Below are positions 1 through 8,319 of a DNA stretch of 39,563 nucleotides, piece after piece (positions within the stretch are counted from its first letter, which is position 1; each line of letters opens with the position of its first letter). Below the pieces are notes generated by a model. That model ran no database searches, was not told the DNA's origin, and was given only the letters and a program-made list of their open reading frames with translations. A program made the translations under genes and the position numbers. The stretch is from Oscillospiraceae bacterium. GTDB taxonomy: Bacteria; Bacillota; Clostridia; Oscillospirales; Ruminococcaceae. Where the stretch lies: positions 1 through 39,563 of the forward strand of contig JAFRAJ010000041.1 in assembly GCA_017405465.1 (NCBI GenBank). Direction: 5' to 3'.

Positions 1-1
1 G

Positions 2-118
2 ATAATAGCGCTGACCAGGAAAATAGCACGAATCGTGTTTGTTATCCTGAACGACAGGACAGAGTTTGATCCGTTGAGAATGGTCGGCGAACACGTTTCA
101 ACAAAGCAAACAGCTTAA
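2..118 (+). CDS. IS110/IS116-family transposase, C-terminal fragment (cut by window edge)
   Basis: An open frame runs in from the left edge and ends at TAA 116-118, encoding about 38 residues. The stretch ALTRKIARIVFVIL followed by FDPLRM resembles the C-terminal end of IS110/IS116/IS902-type transposases, where an A-x-x-RK-(hydrophobic) helix closes the protein. The catalytic part lies outside the window, so activity cannot be judged. Its stop sits directly against the truncated IS66 remnant on the other strand, suggesting one element landed in or beside the other. Family assignment rests on a short stretch and is tentative. Confidence 0.45.
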   Translation: MIALTRKIARIVFVILNDRTEFDPLRMVGEHVSTKQTA

Positions 119-1490
119 TCTGTTTGACTTTTTATAGGAGAAAACGTTGATCTCTGATTTTTGAGATAGGTTATGCCATCTTTTGCTTTACCTTTTAGCA
201 CCTGTACGGAATTTGCCCATTCAAACAGTTCGTCCATAAGCGGTTTTATCGCTTCTAAACGTTTCTCAAGTCTTTCTTCCGGTGGCAGATCCACCAGTTT
301 TTTTATCTTCCAGAAGGATCCGTTCTATCCTGGTAAATCCTTCTTGAGCGACAGAGCCTTTTTTCTCATGCTCTTTCATACCATTGAGAGCATCTGTAAA
401 ATATCTCCTCGCGTGTGCCAGACACCCTATGCGTTTGGCTTTATCCAGGATGTTGTATCCGGAATATCCGTCTGTCTGCAGATATCCAGAATACCCTGCA
501 AGGAATGCCTTAGGCACAGCACCGCTTAGGTTCTCATTGTAGCTGTACAGGACTATCTGTTCTTTCTCGTATCTGCCTGTCATGTACAGCCACATATAGC
601 TTTTAGCTTTTGCTCTCCGGTCGGGCTCATGCAGGACCTGTACCGGAGTTTCATCCGCATGCAGGATCTGAGCATCCTGCAGCCGTATCCGCAGTTCCTC
701 ATATATCGTCCGGAAATATTTCTCCGCGCAGTATATCACCCAGTAACTCATTGTCTGACGGCTTAGTTTCAGTCCCATCCTCAGCCAGTCCTGCTCCTGG
801 CGGTATAACGGTGAATACATCACGAACTTGTCGTAGATGATGCTTGCTACTGCTTCTGCACTTGCGTAGCTCCCCGGTATAAGAGCAGGCGTCCTTTCCG
901 CTTCGACTACCGGCGTCTCTGTTCCCTTATCATCGCAGACTTTGCAGGCATATTTATAAAAGCGCTCCTCACGCACCATATAATGTTTTGGTACCAAAAC
1001 CAGAGTCCTGCGCACCTCTTTGCCTATTTTTTCCATCTCACTGCACATTCAGGACAGATGATATCGTCAGGCCGATGCTCTTTTATTTCTATCGGTGCAT
1101 CAGCTGGAATGATGTCTTCTACAGAACCGCTCTTTACTCTCTTGCGCTTATGACCTTTTACCTCAACGGTTTCTGTTTCCACAGGTTCTGTATCGGATAT
1201 AAGCTCCGCCTCATTCAGTACAAAAGACAGCTGCTCGTATATATCTCCATCAATGGCTATATGCTCCGAGTTGCTTCCAAACATGCGTTTCATAGCACGG
1301 CGCAGTTTCTCCTCAGCAAGTTTGAAATCTGCCTGTGCAGCTGCCAGATCCTCTTTGACATTCTTGAGATCCGCATCCTTAGCCTGTAAGTCTTCTTTGA
1401 GAGTCCTGTTCTCTTCTGACAAAACATCGATCCTGCTCAGAGCTTCATCAAGTTTCGCCTGTATATCTTCTGTTTTTGATACATCATTTT
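115..1490 (-). pseudogene. IS66-family transposase TnpC, frameshifted and truncated
   Basis: Read from about 1490 downwards, this encodes an N-terminal coiled coil (SEENRTLKEDLQAKDADL), the R-MFG-SE motif typical of IS66 TnpC, a zinc-finger half (CPEC), then the DDE-type core with ILHADETPVQVL, TDGYSGYN and GCLAHARRYF. The frame breaks twice. Near 1049 one G appears to be missing inside the zinc finger, so CPEC-GSEMEKIG becomes CPECAVRW plus a stop. At 298-304 a run of seven T (A on the coding strand) has one base too many, throwing LEDKKLVDLPPEERL out of frame. Beyond KNQRSTFS (near 140) homology to TnpC ends abruptly, so the last conserved catalytic part (NNLAEN-type) is lost. No tnpA or tnpB is recognisable upstream. 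The element is therefore dead, unless the indels are assembly errors. Confidence 0.85.
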
Positions 1491-2120
1491 TAATACCATA
1501 ATTTTATCAAAACAGGCTTTCTCAGGCGAACTCCAACACTTTTCCGATTCGTCATTTTGCTGCTGTTACAGATGACCATATGGTGGCTTTTCCTTTCAGC
1601 TGGTTCAACTGCATTTCTCGGGAAGAGATTCCCAGGAAGTGTGTTTTCACGAGAAAGAATGTAGGATCCTCTTGCATAATTCCTGCTAACTGACAAATGG
1701 TTACCCTGTATTCCTTTCCTTCAACTTTCTTGTATCTCCTATGGTCTTCAGCCTATTCATACTGCGAATTGTCAAGATCGCTTGGAGTCTGTGTTTTACT
1801 CTTAGTAGAGAAGTATATAGAGGCCATAATGAGTAGATAGAAATAATAGATATCGATTGGAGATATATTGAATGATTGAAGTATAAACGAATTGTTCATA
1901 TTGACCCAAGCTATTAGTAATATTGAAATATTTGGTAATTAAACCTATAAAAGCATCGATAAACACGAGAGAATAAGGAAAAGCTATAAATTGAATTCGA
2001 AACATAATCTGCTTTAAATCTATTGCATGTATTTAGTTTATTAAGCTTTGTTAATTATTCATTTAGTAAATTGCACAAATTCATATCAGTATCAAACAAC
2101 ACTGATTATGAATATTACTA
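1491..2120. other. Gene-poor stretch with one possible decayed coding remnant
   Basis: No intact gene is visible. On the minus strand from about 1800 to 1552 there is a frame interrupted by one TAG (1755-1753). It reads plausibly as protein, including KKVEGKEYRVTICQLAGI and FLVKTHFLGIS, but I do not recognise a family. It is not IS66 TnpB. The rest, about 1800-2120, is very AT-rich, with only low-complexity open frames that do not look like protein. Confidence 0.3.
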
Positions 2121-2149
2121 TTTACAACATCAGGTGTATAGAGTAAAAT
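2121..2149 (+). promoter_or_regulatory. Sigma-A-type promoter of the ABC importer/cytidylyltransferase operon
   Basis: TTTACA (2121-2126) and TAAAAT (2144-2149) are separated by exactly 17 bp, a good housekeeping promoter. Transcription would begin near 2156, about 57 nt before the ATG at 2213 and directly at the inverted repeat 2158-2185. Confidence 0.6.
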
Positions 2150-2157
2150 AGTATTTG

Positions 2158-2185
2158 TTGTTTGATTCAAAAACGAATCAAACAA
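2158..2185. promoter_or_regulatory. Perfect 11-bp inverted repeat at the predicted transcription start
   Basis: TTGTTTGATTC and GAATCAAACAA flank a six-base AAAAAC spacer. It starts within two or three bases of the predicted start site and has no T-tract, so it is not a terminator. Two readings fit: a dyad operator for a repressor blocking transcription, or a 5'-end RNA hairpin protecting the mRNA. The operon's fourth gene encodes a winged-helix domain that could be the ligand, but that is inference. Confidence 0.55.
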
Positions 2186-2212
2186 GCAATGAACTGAATT
2201 GAGGAAATACTA

Positions 2213-3211
2213 ATGAAGAAACTGCTCAGCATTATGCTAATCATCTCTCTATGCATGGTAATGCTTACCGGATGCGGTGCAAAAGAAGAAGAGAAAAAAA
2301 GAGAAACTATTGTTATCTACAGTGCTGCAAACACAAAAAGACTTGAAAATATGCAGACTGTTCTCAGCGAGAAATTCCCTGACTATGATTTCGTCGTAGA
2401 GTATCTCGGAACCAGCAAGCTCGCTGCCAAGCTTATGGCAGAAGGAACAGATACCGATATCGATATCATTCATGACCTGTCATACACAAATATGAATAAG
2501 CTTTCTGAAGTTGGTTATCTTGCAGACCTCAGCTGGGTCGACTACTCGATCTACTATCCAGAATGCAATCCTGCAAGCAAAGATTATGTTATTGAATGCA
2601 GAGTGTCCGGTGCAGTTGCGTTGAACACCAAACTCTTTGAGGAAAAAGGCTTGACAGAGCCCACAAGCTGGGACGATCTTCTTAAGCCGGAATTTAAAGG
2701 ACTCGTTTCGATGTCTGACCCCAAGAGCTCCAGCGCGGGATATATGTTCGTAAAGATGCTTGCCAATACCTGGGGAGAAGATAAAGCTCTTGAGTATTTT
2801 GGAAAGCTTATGGATAACATCCCTCAGCTTCAGTCTGGCGGAAACGGTCCCTGCAATGCACTTATCTCAGAAGAAGCTGCTGTTGGCCTCGTTATGACAA
2901 CAAATGCAGCAGAAGCTATAACAAATGGTGATCCTCTAAAGATCATGTTCTTCGAGGAAGGTGCACCTGTCGCTTACTATGGCCAGAGCATGGTCAAAGG
3001 CAAGGACGAAAGAGCTTGTGTCAAAGAAGTATTTGAGTATCTGATCAAGGATTTCAGGATCGAAGAGCTCAAATTGTGGCCGAGCGAGCCCACCATCATC
3101 AATGCTCCAGTAAACCTTGAGAACGTACCTGAAGTCATCCCGTTTGGAGATATGTCCAACGATACTTTGGATGCCAAAGAAGCTCTTCTTGCAAAGTGGC
3201 TGTATTCCTGA
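2213..3211 (+). CDS. ABC importer solute-binding lipoprotein (Fe3+/AEP/spermidine-type fold)
   Basis: A 332-residue extracytoplasmic binding protein with a lipoprotein signal: charged MKK start, hydrophobic stretch, lipobox LTGC with Cys21 as lipidation site. The mature part follows the ferric/2-aminoethylphosphonate/polyamine binding-protein pattern: IVIYSAAN start, LNTKLFEEKGL plus TSWDDLLKPEFKG in the middle, and FEEGAPVAYYGQSMVKG near the hinge. The paired metal-binding tyrosines (NxYY) of true ferric-binding proteins are not evident, so a small anionic organic ligand seems likelier than iron. It is the first gene behind the promoter at 2121-2149 and is separated from its ATPase by 189 bp holding a strong hairpin. 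A well-placed GAGG ribosome site precedes the ATG. The context with a cytidylyltransferase suggests a phospho- or phosphono-amino-alcohol ligand (inference). Confidence 0.85.
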   Translation: MKKLLSIMLIISLCMVMLTGCGAKEEEKKRETIVIYSAANTKRLENMQTVLSEKFPDYDFVVEYLGTSKLAAKLMAEGTDTDIDIIHDLSYTNMNKLSEVGYLADLSWVDYSIYYPECNPASKDYVIECRVSGAVALNTKLFEEKGLTEPTSWDDLLKPEFKGLVSMSDPKSSSAGYMFVKMLANTWGEDKALEYFGKLMDNIPQLQSGGNGPCNALISEEAAVGLVMTTNAAEAITNGDPLKIMFFEEGAPVAYYGQSMVKGKDERACVKEVFEYLIKDFRIEELKLWPSEPTIINAPVNLENVPEVIPFGDMSNDTLDAKEALLAKWLYS

Positions 3212-3250
3212 TAACGTATGCTTCGATAAAGAAAAAAGAAAATGTAAAAA

Positions 3251-3281
3251 GTCAAAGGAAGGACATGTTCCTTCCTTTGAC
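3251..3281 (+). repeat. Intergenic 13-bp hairpin between binding-protein and ATPase genes
   Basis: GTCAAAGGAAGGA (3251-3263) and its perfect complement TCCTTCCTTTGAC (3269-3281) flank a five-base CATGT loop. No run of T follows, so it is unlikely to be an efficient intrinsic terminator. Hairpins in this position, just after the binding-protein gene, commonly protect the upstream message from 3' decay and let binding protein be made in excess over the membrane components. No other promoter is obvious before the ATPase gene. Confidence 0.6.
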
Positions 3282-3400
3282 GAGTATATAGGGAAGTTAA
3301 GAAACGATACTTATTTGTATTGAGTAAACGATATAATGATTCTTGGTAATTTCAGTAAACCTCTGATAGAGGAAACAGAAATCCTTTAGGAGATATTACG

Positions 3401-4186
3401 GTGTTTGATAAAGACCTGTTAGTAGTCAATAATCTTACGAAAAGATTCGATGAGAGATCCCTTGCGTTGGACAATATCAGCTTTACGGTAAAGGAAGGAG
3501 AATTTCTTTCTGTTCTTGGACCGTCTGGCTGCGGCAAAACGACGATCATGAGGATACTCATTGGTCTTACTGAGCCTACAAGCGGGAAGATATATATGGA
3601 CGGAGTCGATATCACTGATTTTGACTCTTCAAACAGAAATATGGGAATAGTCTTCCAGAACTATGCTCTTTTTGAAAATATGACGGTACTTGAGAATGTC
3701 GAGTATGCTTTAAAGATCAGAAAAGACAGAAGAGCTTCTGCCAGAGTAGACGCTCTGGAGATGATAAAGCGCATGGAACTGACTGAACACGCGCAGAAGC
3801 GTCCGGGAGAATTGTCCGGTGGTCAGCAGCAGCGTGTTGCTATAGCCCGTACTCTCGTACTCAACCCCAAGATCATTCTTTTTGACGAACCGATGTCTGC
3901 TCTGGATGTAGCAACAAGATTGCAGCTCAGGAAAGAACTCAAAAAGATCCAGAAAGAATACGGAACCACTATGATCTATGTGACTCATGACCAGGAGGAG
4001 GCATTCTCTTTATCCGACAGGATCATGGTCATGTCAGAAGCGCATATAGTCCAGATGGATACACCTCACAATATCATCCTTCATCCTGAGAATCAGTATA
4101 TAAAGGATTTCGTAATCGAGAACCTTAAGATCAAGATAGACTCACTGGCAGTTTATATCGAGGACCTCAATCATGAAGAAGAGTAA
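3401..4186 (+). CDS. ABC importer ATP-binding protein (PotA/FbpC type, no TOBE domain)
   Basis: A 261-residue ATPase energising uptake through the permease encoded next. Walker A is GPSGCGKTT (about residues 39-47), followed by the Q-loop region FQNYALFENMTV, signature [13 protein letters not shown], Walker B ILFDEPMSALD and the switch histidine in YVTHDQEEA. It stops soon after the nucleotide-binding domain, whereas PotA/FbpC proteins usually reach about 350 residues with a C-terminal TOBE domain; ligand-sensing through TOBE is therefore absent. Translation starts at GTG 3401 behind TAGGAG. Its last 14 bases overlap the permease gene, indicating translational coupling. Confidence 0.9.
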   Translation: MFDKDLLVVNNLTKRFDERSLALDNISFTVKEGEFLSVLGPSGCGKTTIMRILIGLTEPTSGKIYMDGVDITDFDSSNRNMGIVFQNYALFENMTVLENVEYALKIRKDRRASARVDALEMIKRMELTEHAQKRPGELSGGQQQRVAIARTLVLNPKIILFDEPMSALDVATRLQLRKELKKIQKEYGTTMIYVTHDQEEAFSLSDRIMVMSEAHIVQMDTPHNIILHPENQYIKDFVIENLKIKIDSLAVYIEDLNHEEE

Positions 4187-5786
4187 GAAGGAAACAAGCC
4201 TGATACTCTCTCAGGTCATAATAGCTGTTATCCTGTTTGTTTTCATTCTCATGCCTTTTATCAGAATGGTGATTGGCATTAAAAAGGAAGACATCGATGC
4301 TATTGTGCATTCACCGATGTTCGGTACTGCAGTTACGAACTCTCTTAAGACCTGTATCACAACGACTATAATCTCTGTACTGCTGGCAATGGCGTTAGCT
4401 TTTGCTGTTCAGAGAACCGGGATTAAGGGAAAGGCATTCCTAACGGTGTTTGTAACACTGCCAATGCTGATCCCGTCTATCTCCGTGGGAACCAGTATGA
4501 TAGTTCTGTTCGGAACGAACGGAGTGATCACGAATCTGTTGCATCTGAATAATACTATATACGGATTCTGGGGCATCGTTATCGGAGCTGTTCTTTATTC
4601 TTATCCGGTAGCTTTTATCATGTTCAACGATGTTCTCAAATATGAGGATGCATCTCCTTATGAGGCCGCTCAGGTCTTGGGAATACCGAAATTCAGAAGA
4701 TTTTTGGCTATTACTCTGCCTTATCTCAAGAAACCGCTTATCGGTGCTGTGTTTTCTGTTTTTTCCATGACTGTTACAGACTACGGTGTCCCGCTCATGA
4801 TAGGCGGTAAGACGACCACTCTTGCGGTCATGATGTATCAGGAAGTAATAGGACAGCTGAAGTTCAAGGAAGGCAGCGTCATCGGTCTGTTTCTGCTCAT
4901 ACCGGCATTCGTTGCATTTATATATAATGCTATAACTTCCAGTCAGCCTAAGTTGGCATTCGTTTCAAAAGAGTACGAGGTCAAAAAGAACAGAATTCGT
5001 GACGGTGTTTCATATTTGCTTGTAATAGCAGTTTCTCTTTTTATACTGATCCTGCTTGCAGCATTCGTTATGTACGGATTCGTTGTCAGATATCCGCGTG
5101 ATATGACGCCTACTTTGGATAATGTGAGATTCTTTGTAAAGATCAAAGGGCTGATGCACCTGAAAACATCAATGATCATATCGCTGATCGTTGCGGTCAT
5201 CGGTATAGCAGTCACTTTTGTCACAGCATATCTCACAGCAAGAAGCGGTTATAAAAGTGCTCAGTTTCTCCACCTAATGTCAATGACTTCGCTTGCTATT
5301 CCGGGAATAGTACTTGGTCTTGCTTATGTGCTTGTATTCAAGGGTACGTTCTTTTATGGAACTCTAGCAATTATCATAGTGGTGGACCTGATGCATTTCT
5401 TTGCTTCTCCGTATCTTATGATGTATAATTCGCTGGGCAAAATGAATCAGAATCTGGAAGCTGTGGGGTTTACGCTCGGAATATCCAGACTTCGGATGAT
5501 AAAAGATGTCATCATACCCCAAATACGGTCTACATTTCTTGAGGTGTTTTCATACTTCTTCGTCAACAGTATGATGACTATCTCTGCGGTATCATTCCTG
5601 TTCACATACAAGACTAAACCGATCTCGCTCATGATTGGACAGTTTGAAGCTCAGATGAATCTGGAATGTGCGGCAATAGTATCGCTGGTGATACTTGTAG
5701 TGAATCTCCTGATGAAGTTTGTTATTTATCTTATTAAAAAACAAGTAAACAGAAAGAGTATTAGTGCAGTTAACTATGGCAGCTGA
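4173..5786 (+). CDS. ABC importer permease with two fused transmembrane domains
   Basis: A 537-residue inner-membrane permease, about 12 helices, built from two binding-protein-dependent transport domains in one chain, as in FbpB/ThiP-type and several 2-aminoethylphosphonate importers. Each half has an EAA coupling loop: EAAQVLGIPKFRRF near residue 165 and EAVGFTLGISRLRM near residue 430. One polypeptide therefore supplies the whole channel and binds two copies of the 3401-4186 ATPase. Its start overlaps the ATPase stop, and its end overlaps the start of the cytidylyltransferase gene, so the genes are coupled. Substrate cannot be read from the sequence. Confidence 0.88.
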   Translation: MKKSKKETSLILSQVIIAVILFVFILMPFIRMVIGIKKEDIDAIVHSPMFGTAVTNSLKTCITTTIISVLLAMALAFAVQRTGIKGKAFLTVFVTLPMLIPSISVGTSMIVLFGTNGVITNLLHLNNTIYGFWGIVIGAVLYSYPVAFIMFNDVLKYEDASPYEAAQVLGIPKFRRFLAITLPYLKKPLIGAVFSVFSMTVTDYGVPLMIGGKTTTLAVMMYQEVIGQLKFKEGSVIGLFLLIPAFVAFIYNAITSSQPKLAFVSKEYEVKKNRIRDGVSYLLVIAVSLFILILLAAFVMYGFVVRYPRDMTPTLDNVRFFVKIKGLMHLKTSMIISLIVAVIGIAVTFVTAYLTARSGYKSAQFLHLMSMTSLAIPGIVLGLAYVLVFKGTFFYGTLAIIIVVDLMHFFASPYLMMYNSLGKMNQNLEAVGFTLGISRLRMIKDVIIPQIRSTFLEVFSYFFVNSMMTISAVSFLFTYKTKPISLMIGQFEAQMNLECAAIVSLVILVVNLLMKFVIYLIKKQVNRKSISAVNYGS

Positions 5787-6672
5787 AAAGAAACTTAGTA
5801 AGAAAGAATTTGATCTTCTTGTTTATCTTCTCAAGTCAGAAGAAGACGAGACCCAGAAAAGCATAGCCGATAAGATCGGGGTATCGGTCGGATCAGTCAA
5901 TAAACTCGTCAATGGATTAGGACAATCCGGATATCTTGACAAATATAGGGTGACAGATGCAGGTAAGGAAGCTCTTGAACCGTATCGTGTTAAGAATGCG
6001 TGCTTTTTGGCAGCTGGATTCGGCAGCCGTCTTGCTCCTATAACGCTTAACACTCCTAAGCCTCTTGTCAGAGTTCATGGTGTGCGCATCATCGATACAT
6101 TACTTGATGCTTGTCTTGCAGCAGGTATCGAGAATATATACATCGTCCGCGGTTATCTAAAGGAGCAGTTCGACCTGCTTCTGGAAAAGTATCCAATGAT
6201 CCATTTCATAGATAACCCGCTCTATAACGAGACTAATAATATCTCGTCAGCGCTCCTTCTTGGTGATAAGCTGGCAAACACTTATATGTTTGAGGCGGAT
6301 CTGTTCCTTAGAAATCCTGATCTTGTAACTACTTATCAATATTACAGCAACTATCTCGGCATACCTGTTGAAAGATCGGATGACTATGTTATCCAGGTAA
6401 AAAACGGCAGGATAGTAGGAAGTTCTCTTGGCGGTTACAACTGCCATCAGATCGTAGGTATAACATACTGGACAGAAGAAGACGGAAAAGTGCTTCAGCA
6501 GCATATCAAAGAGACATTCGAGATGCCCGGAGGCAAAGAGAAATTCTTTGGCGGATGTGTCGACCTTAAAGAGACATATATGGGAGTCCGTGAATGCTCA
6601 TTTGATGATGTAATTGAGATAGATACATTCAGAGAACTTCAGGAGATAGATCCTGCATATAGAATAGGATAA
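5764..6672 (+). CDS. Winged-helix / LicC-like nucleotidyltransferase fusion
   Basis: A 302-residue two-domain protein. Residues about 9-75 form a MarR-like winged helix: LSKKEFDLLVYLL, a recognition-helix region SVGSVNKLVNGLGQSGY and wing ending VTDAGKEAL. Residues 77-300 are a nucleotidyltransferase of the LicC/PntC class, with the nucleotide-binding signature LAAGFGSR (82-89), lysine in TPKPL (Lys99), and an acidic metal site FEADLF. This class transfers CMP from CTP to phosphocholine or to phosphonates such as 2-aminoethylphosphonate. Being encoded with an importer implies that the imported compound is activated directly. GTG 5764 has an AAAGAG site five bases upstream; ATG 5776 is an alternative start. 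The N-terminal domain suggests the enzyme senses its product and regulates transcription (inference). Confidence 0.82.
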   Translation: MQLTMAAEKKLSKKEFDLLVYLLKSEEDETQKSIADKIGVSVGSVNKLVNGLGQSGYLDKYRVTDAGKEALEPYRVKNACFLAAGFGSRLAPITLNTPKPLVRVHGVRIIDTLLDACLAAGIENIYIVRGYLKEQFDLLLEKYPMIHFIDNPLYNETNNISSALLLGDKLANTYMFEADLFLRNPDLVTTYQYYSNYLGIPVERSDDYVIQVKNGRIVGSSLGGYNCHQIVGITYWTEEDGKVLQQHIKETFEMPGGKEKFFGGCVDLKETYMGVRECSFDDVIEIDTFRELQEIDPAYRIG

Positions 6673-6693
6673 ACATTTACTTGAGGATTCGTA

Positions 6694-7416
6694 ATGAAGG
6701 TCGCGGTATTATCAGATATCCACGGTAATCTGGAAGCTTTCACTAAAGTGCTGGAAAAAATCTCAGATATAGATAACATCATACTTCTCGGGGACAATAT
6801 CGATTATTGTCCCCATTCTAATGAAGTGGTGTCTTTGATCAAGGAACGTCTTGCTGCCAGAATCGTATGCAGTATATGGGGCAACCATGAAATGATGATC
6901 CTTAGAAATGACTTTACAGGATTTGATCTTAGCAGAGGTGTCAGATGTGCGGCACATACCGCAAAAACACTTACAAAGGATACTGTCAGTTATCTGGAAG
7001 AAAATGCGGAAAATACAGGCCGAAAAGTGTTTATGATCGGAACTAAAAAGTGTCTCGCAGTTCATGGATCACTGGAAGACAGCTACTGGGGCACCATAGA
7101 GCAGGGACAGGATTACTCTGACTACAATGAATATGACTATGTTTTCTCCGGACACTCACATATCCCTCACTTCTTTGAGGTTTACTTTCCTGCAGATGAC
7201 GCAGAAAGACGGAATAAGAAAAAGATAGTCTTCATCAATCCAGGCTCTGTCGGACAACCGAGAAATCTGAATCCACAGTCTCAATATGCGGTACTGGATA
7301 CAGATACAGAAGAGATCTGTTTTTATAAAGTTTCGTATGATATTGAAAAAGAACAGTCTGCATTCTCTGAAGAAGTAGATGTATTTTATAAGAACAGGTT
7401 AAAAAACGGAATTTAA
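6694..7416 (+). CDS. Calcineurin-like metallophosphoesterase (YfcE/MJ0936-like)
   Basis: A 240-residue cytosolic phosphoesterase with all classical metal-site blocks: SDIHGN (Asp8, His10), LGDNID (Asp34), GNHE (Asn64, His65), VHGS, and GHSHIP followed by NPGSVGQPRN. Family members cleave phosphodiesters or phosphomonoesters using two metal ions. It lies 21 bp after the cytidylyltransferase gene and looks like the last gene of the operon. There it might hydrolyse an imported phosphodiester or turn over the CDP-linked product; the actual substrate cannot be inferred from motifs. Length is normal for the family and there is no signal peptide. Confidence 0.85.
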   Translation: MKVAVLSDIHGNLEAFTKVLEKISDIDNIILLGDNIDYCPHSNEVVSLIKERLAARIVCSIWGNHEMMILRNDFTGFDLSRGVRCAAHTAKTLTKDTVSYLEENAENTGRKVFMIGTKKCLAVHGSLEDSYWGTIEQGQDYSDYNEYDYVFSGHSHIPHFFEVYFPADDAERRNKKKIVFINPGSVGQPRNLNPQSQYAVLDTDTEEICFYKVSYDIEKEQSAFSEEVDVFYKNRLKNGI

Positions 7417-7996
7417 GGATTAATAATTCTTTTAGGTGTTCGTAAGATTCGAATAAGAGATGCAAAAGTGATTATTGATGTTGATATTTCGGGAATAATA
7501 ATTAATGTTATATACAGGTGATAGCTTGGAGAGTCATGTATAAAGACCATTCCAGGCTTTCAGCATTTTTGCAGGGCAGTCCGGGTAAGAAAGTGTTATC
7601 TGACGGAACTGAACTGCTGAAGTCAACATTCTATGAGAACAGCAAGGCGAATGAGTTCTTTCTGCCGATACAATACTCCATAGAATACTTAGATGTAATG
7701 GCTATGTTTCACGTCAACATAAAGACTGGGATTTAGAGACGTCGTCAAAGATGTGGCTATGAAATGGAAAGATCCCTATCGCAATCGCAATGCATTAGTG
7801 AATGAACTTTAGAAGACTGATATTAGCTCCAATGTACATCCTTTCAATCGAACGAAAAAAGAACAAACATATTAAATGAACATGAATTGTGATATGGCCG
7901 GATGGAGGACTGTAGATAAGTTAATCAACGATGCAGATATAGTCACATAGGCCATGATAGTGCAAAGAATTTACAGGCTTAATTAGATTGAGGAAC
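7417..7996. other. Long gap with no intact gene; possible decayed ORF
   Basis: A 72-codon frame at 7518-7736 (GTG start) carries a protein-like tail (KANEFFLPIQYSIEYLDVMA). It is followed in another frame by VVKDVAMKWKDPYRNRNALV, and later by further short frames each closed by stops. The pattern suggests one degraded gene of about 150 codons, but I cannot name a family. No RNA gene is visible. Confidence 0.25.
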
Positions 7997-8026
7997 AAGA
8001 GATGACAGAAAACTGTCGTCTCTTTT
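7997..8026 (+). terminator. Intrinsic terminator before the licCA-like block
   Basis: AAGAGATGACAG (7997-8008) pairs with CTGTCGTCTCTT (8013-8024), with one G-T pair and an AAAA loop, followed by TTTT. Its core closely resembles the terminator at 12175-12208. Confidence 0.7.
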
Positions 8027-8111
8027 CTACATATAGCGGTTTTGACATAGACAGATATAGGCACAAGTGCTCATAATATAGATAAATATTAAGAAAAATG
8101 AGCAAGTTTTC

Positions 8112-8140
8112 TTGAAGACAGTTAATACGAGTCATATAAT
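8112..8140 (+). promoter_or_regulatory. Promoter of the licCA-licA-licB block with a long leader
   Basis: TTGAAG (8112-8117) and a perfect TATAAT (8135-8140) are spaced 17 bp. The start site would be near 8147, leaving a leader of about 170 nt before ATG 8320. The leader contains short inverted stretches (AGCGC ... GCGCT) but no recognised riboswitch. Confidence 0.55.
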
Positions 8141-8319
8141 TCTATTGAGTTTAAGCGCATGTCTGTTTCTTCGACTGGGACTGAGCGCTGTCTAATACAA
8201 ATCTGGAGTTTCTGCTTATAGGTCTGTTTTAGTGACAGTGATATAAAGATATCCGCTTTTGACTTTGACAAGAAAAAGTGAGAAAAAACGGTTGCATTGC
8301 CGGGAAAGAATACTACTAA

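Noticed and set aside
173..529. Plus-strand open frame of 118 codons inside the IS66 remnant
   Set aside because: It lies antisense to the recognisable TnpC sequence and has no protein-like pattern.
1024..1422. Programmed frameshift in IS66 TnpC
   Set aside because: IS66 does not normally use frameshifting, the shift site is inside the zinc finger, and a second indel follows.
1802..2005. 67-codon minus-strand frame
   Set aside because: Very AT-rich, with no ribosome site and no plausible protein composition.
2213..7416. Calling the importer a ferric iron uptake system
   Set aside because: No NxYY tyrosine pair was found in the binding protein, and the linked cytidylyltransferase argues for an organic ligand.
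2213..7416. Calling this a phosphonate biosynthesis or degradation cluster
   Set aside because: PepM, Ppd, PhnW, PhnX and C-P lyase genes are all absent from the window.
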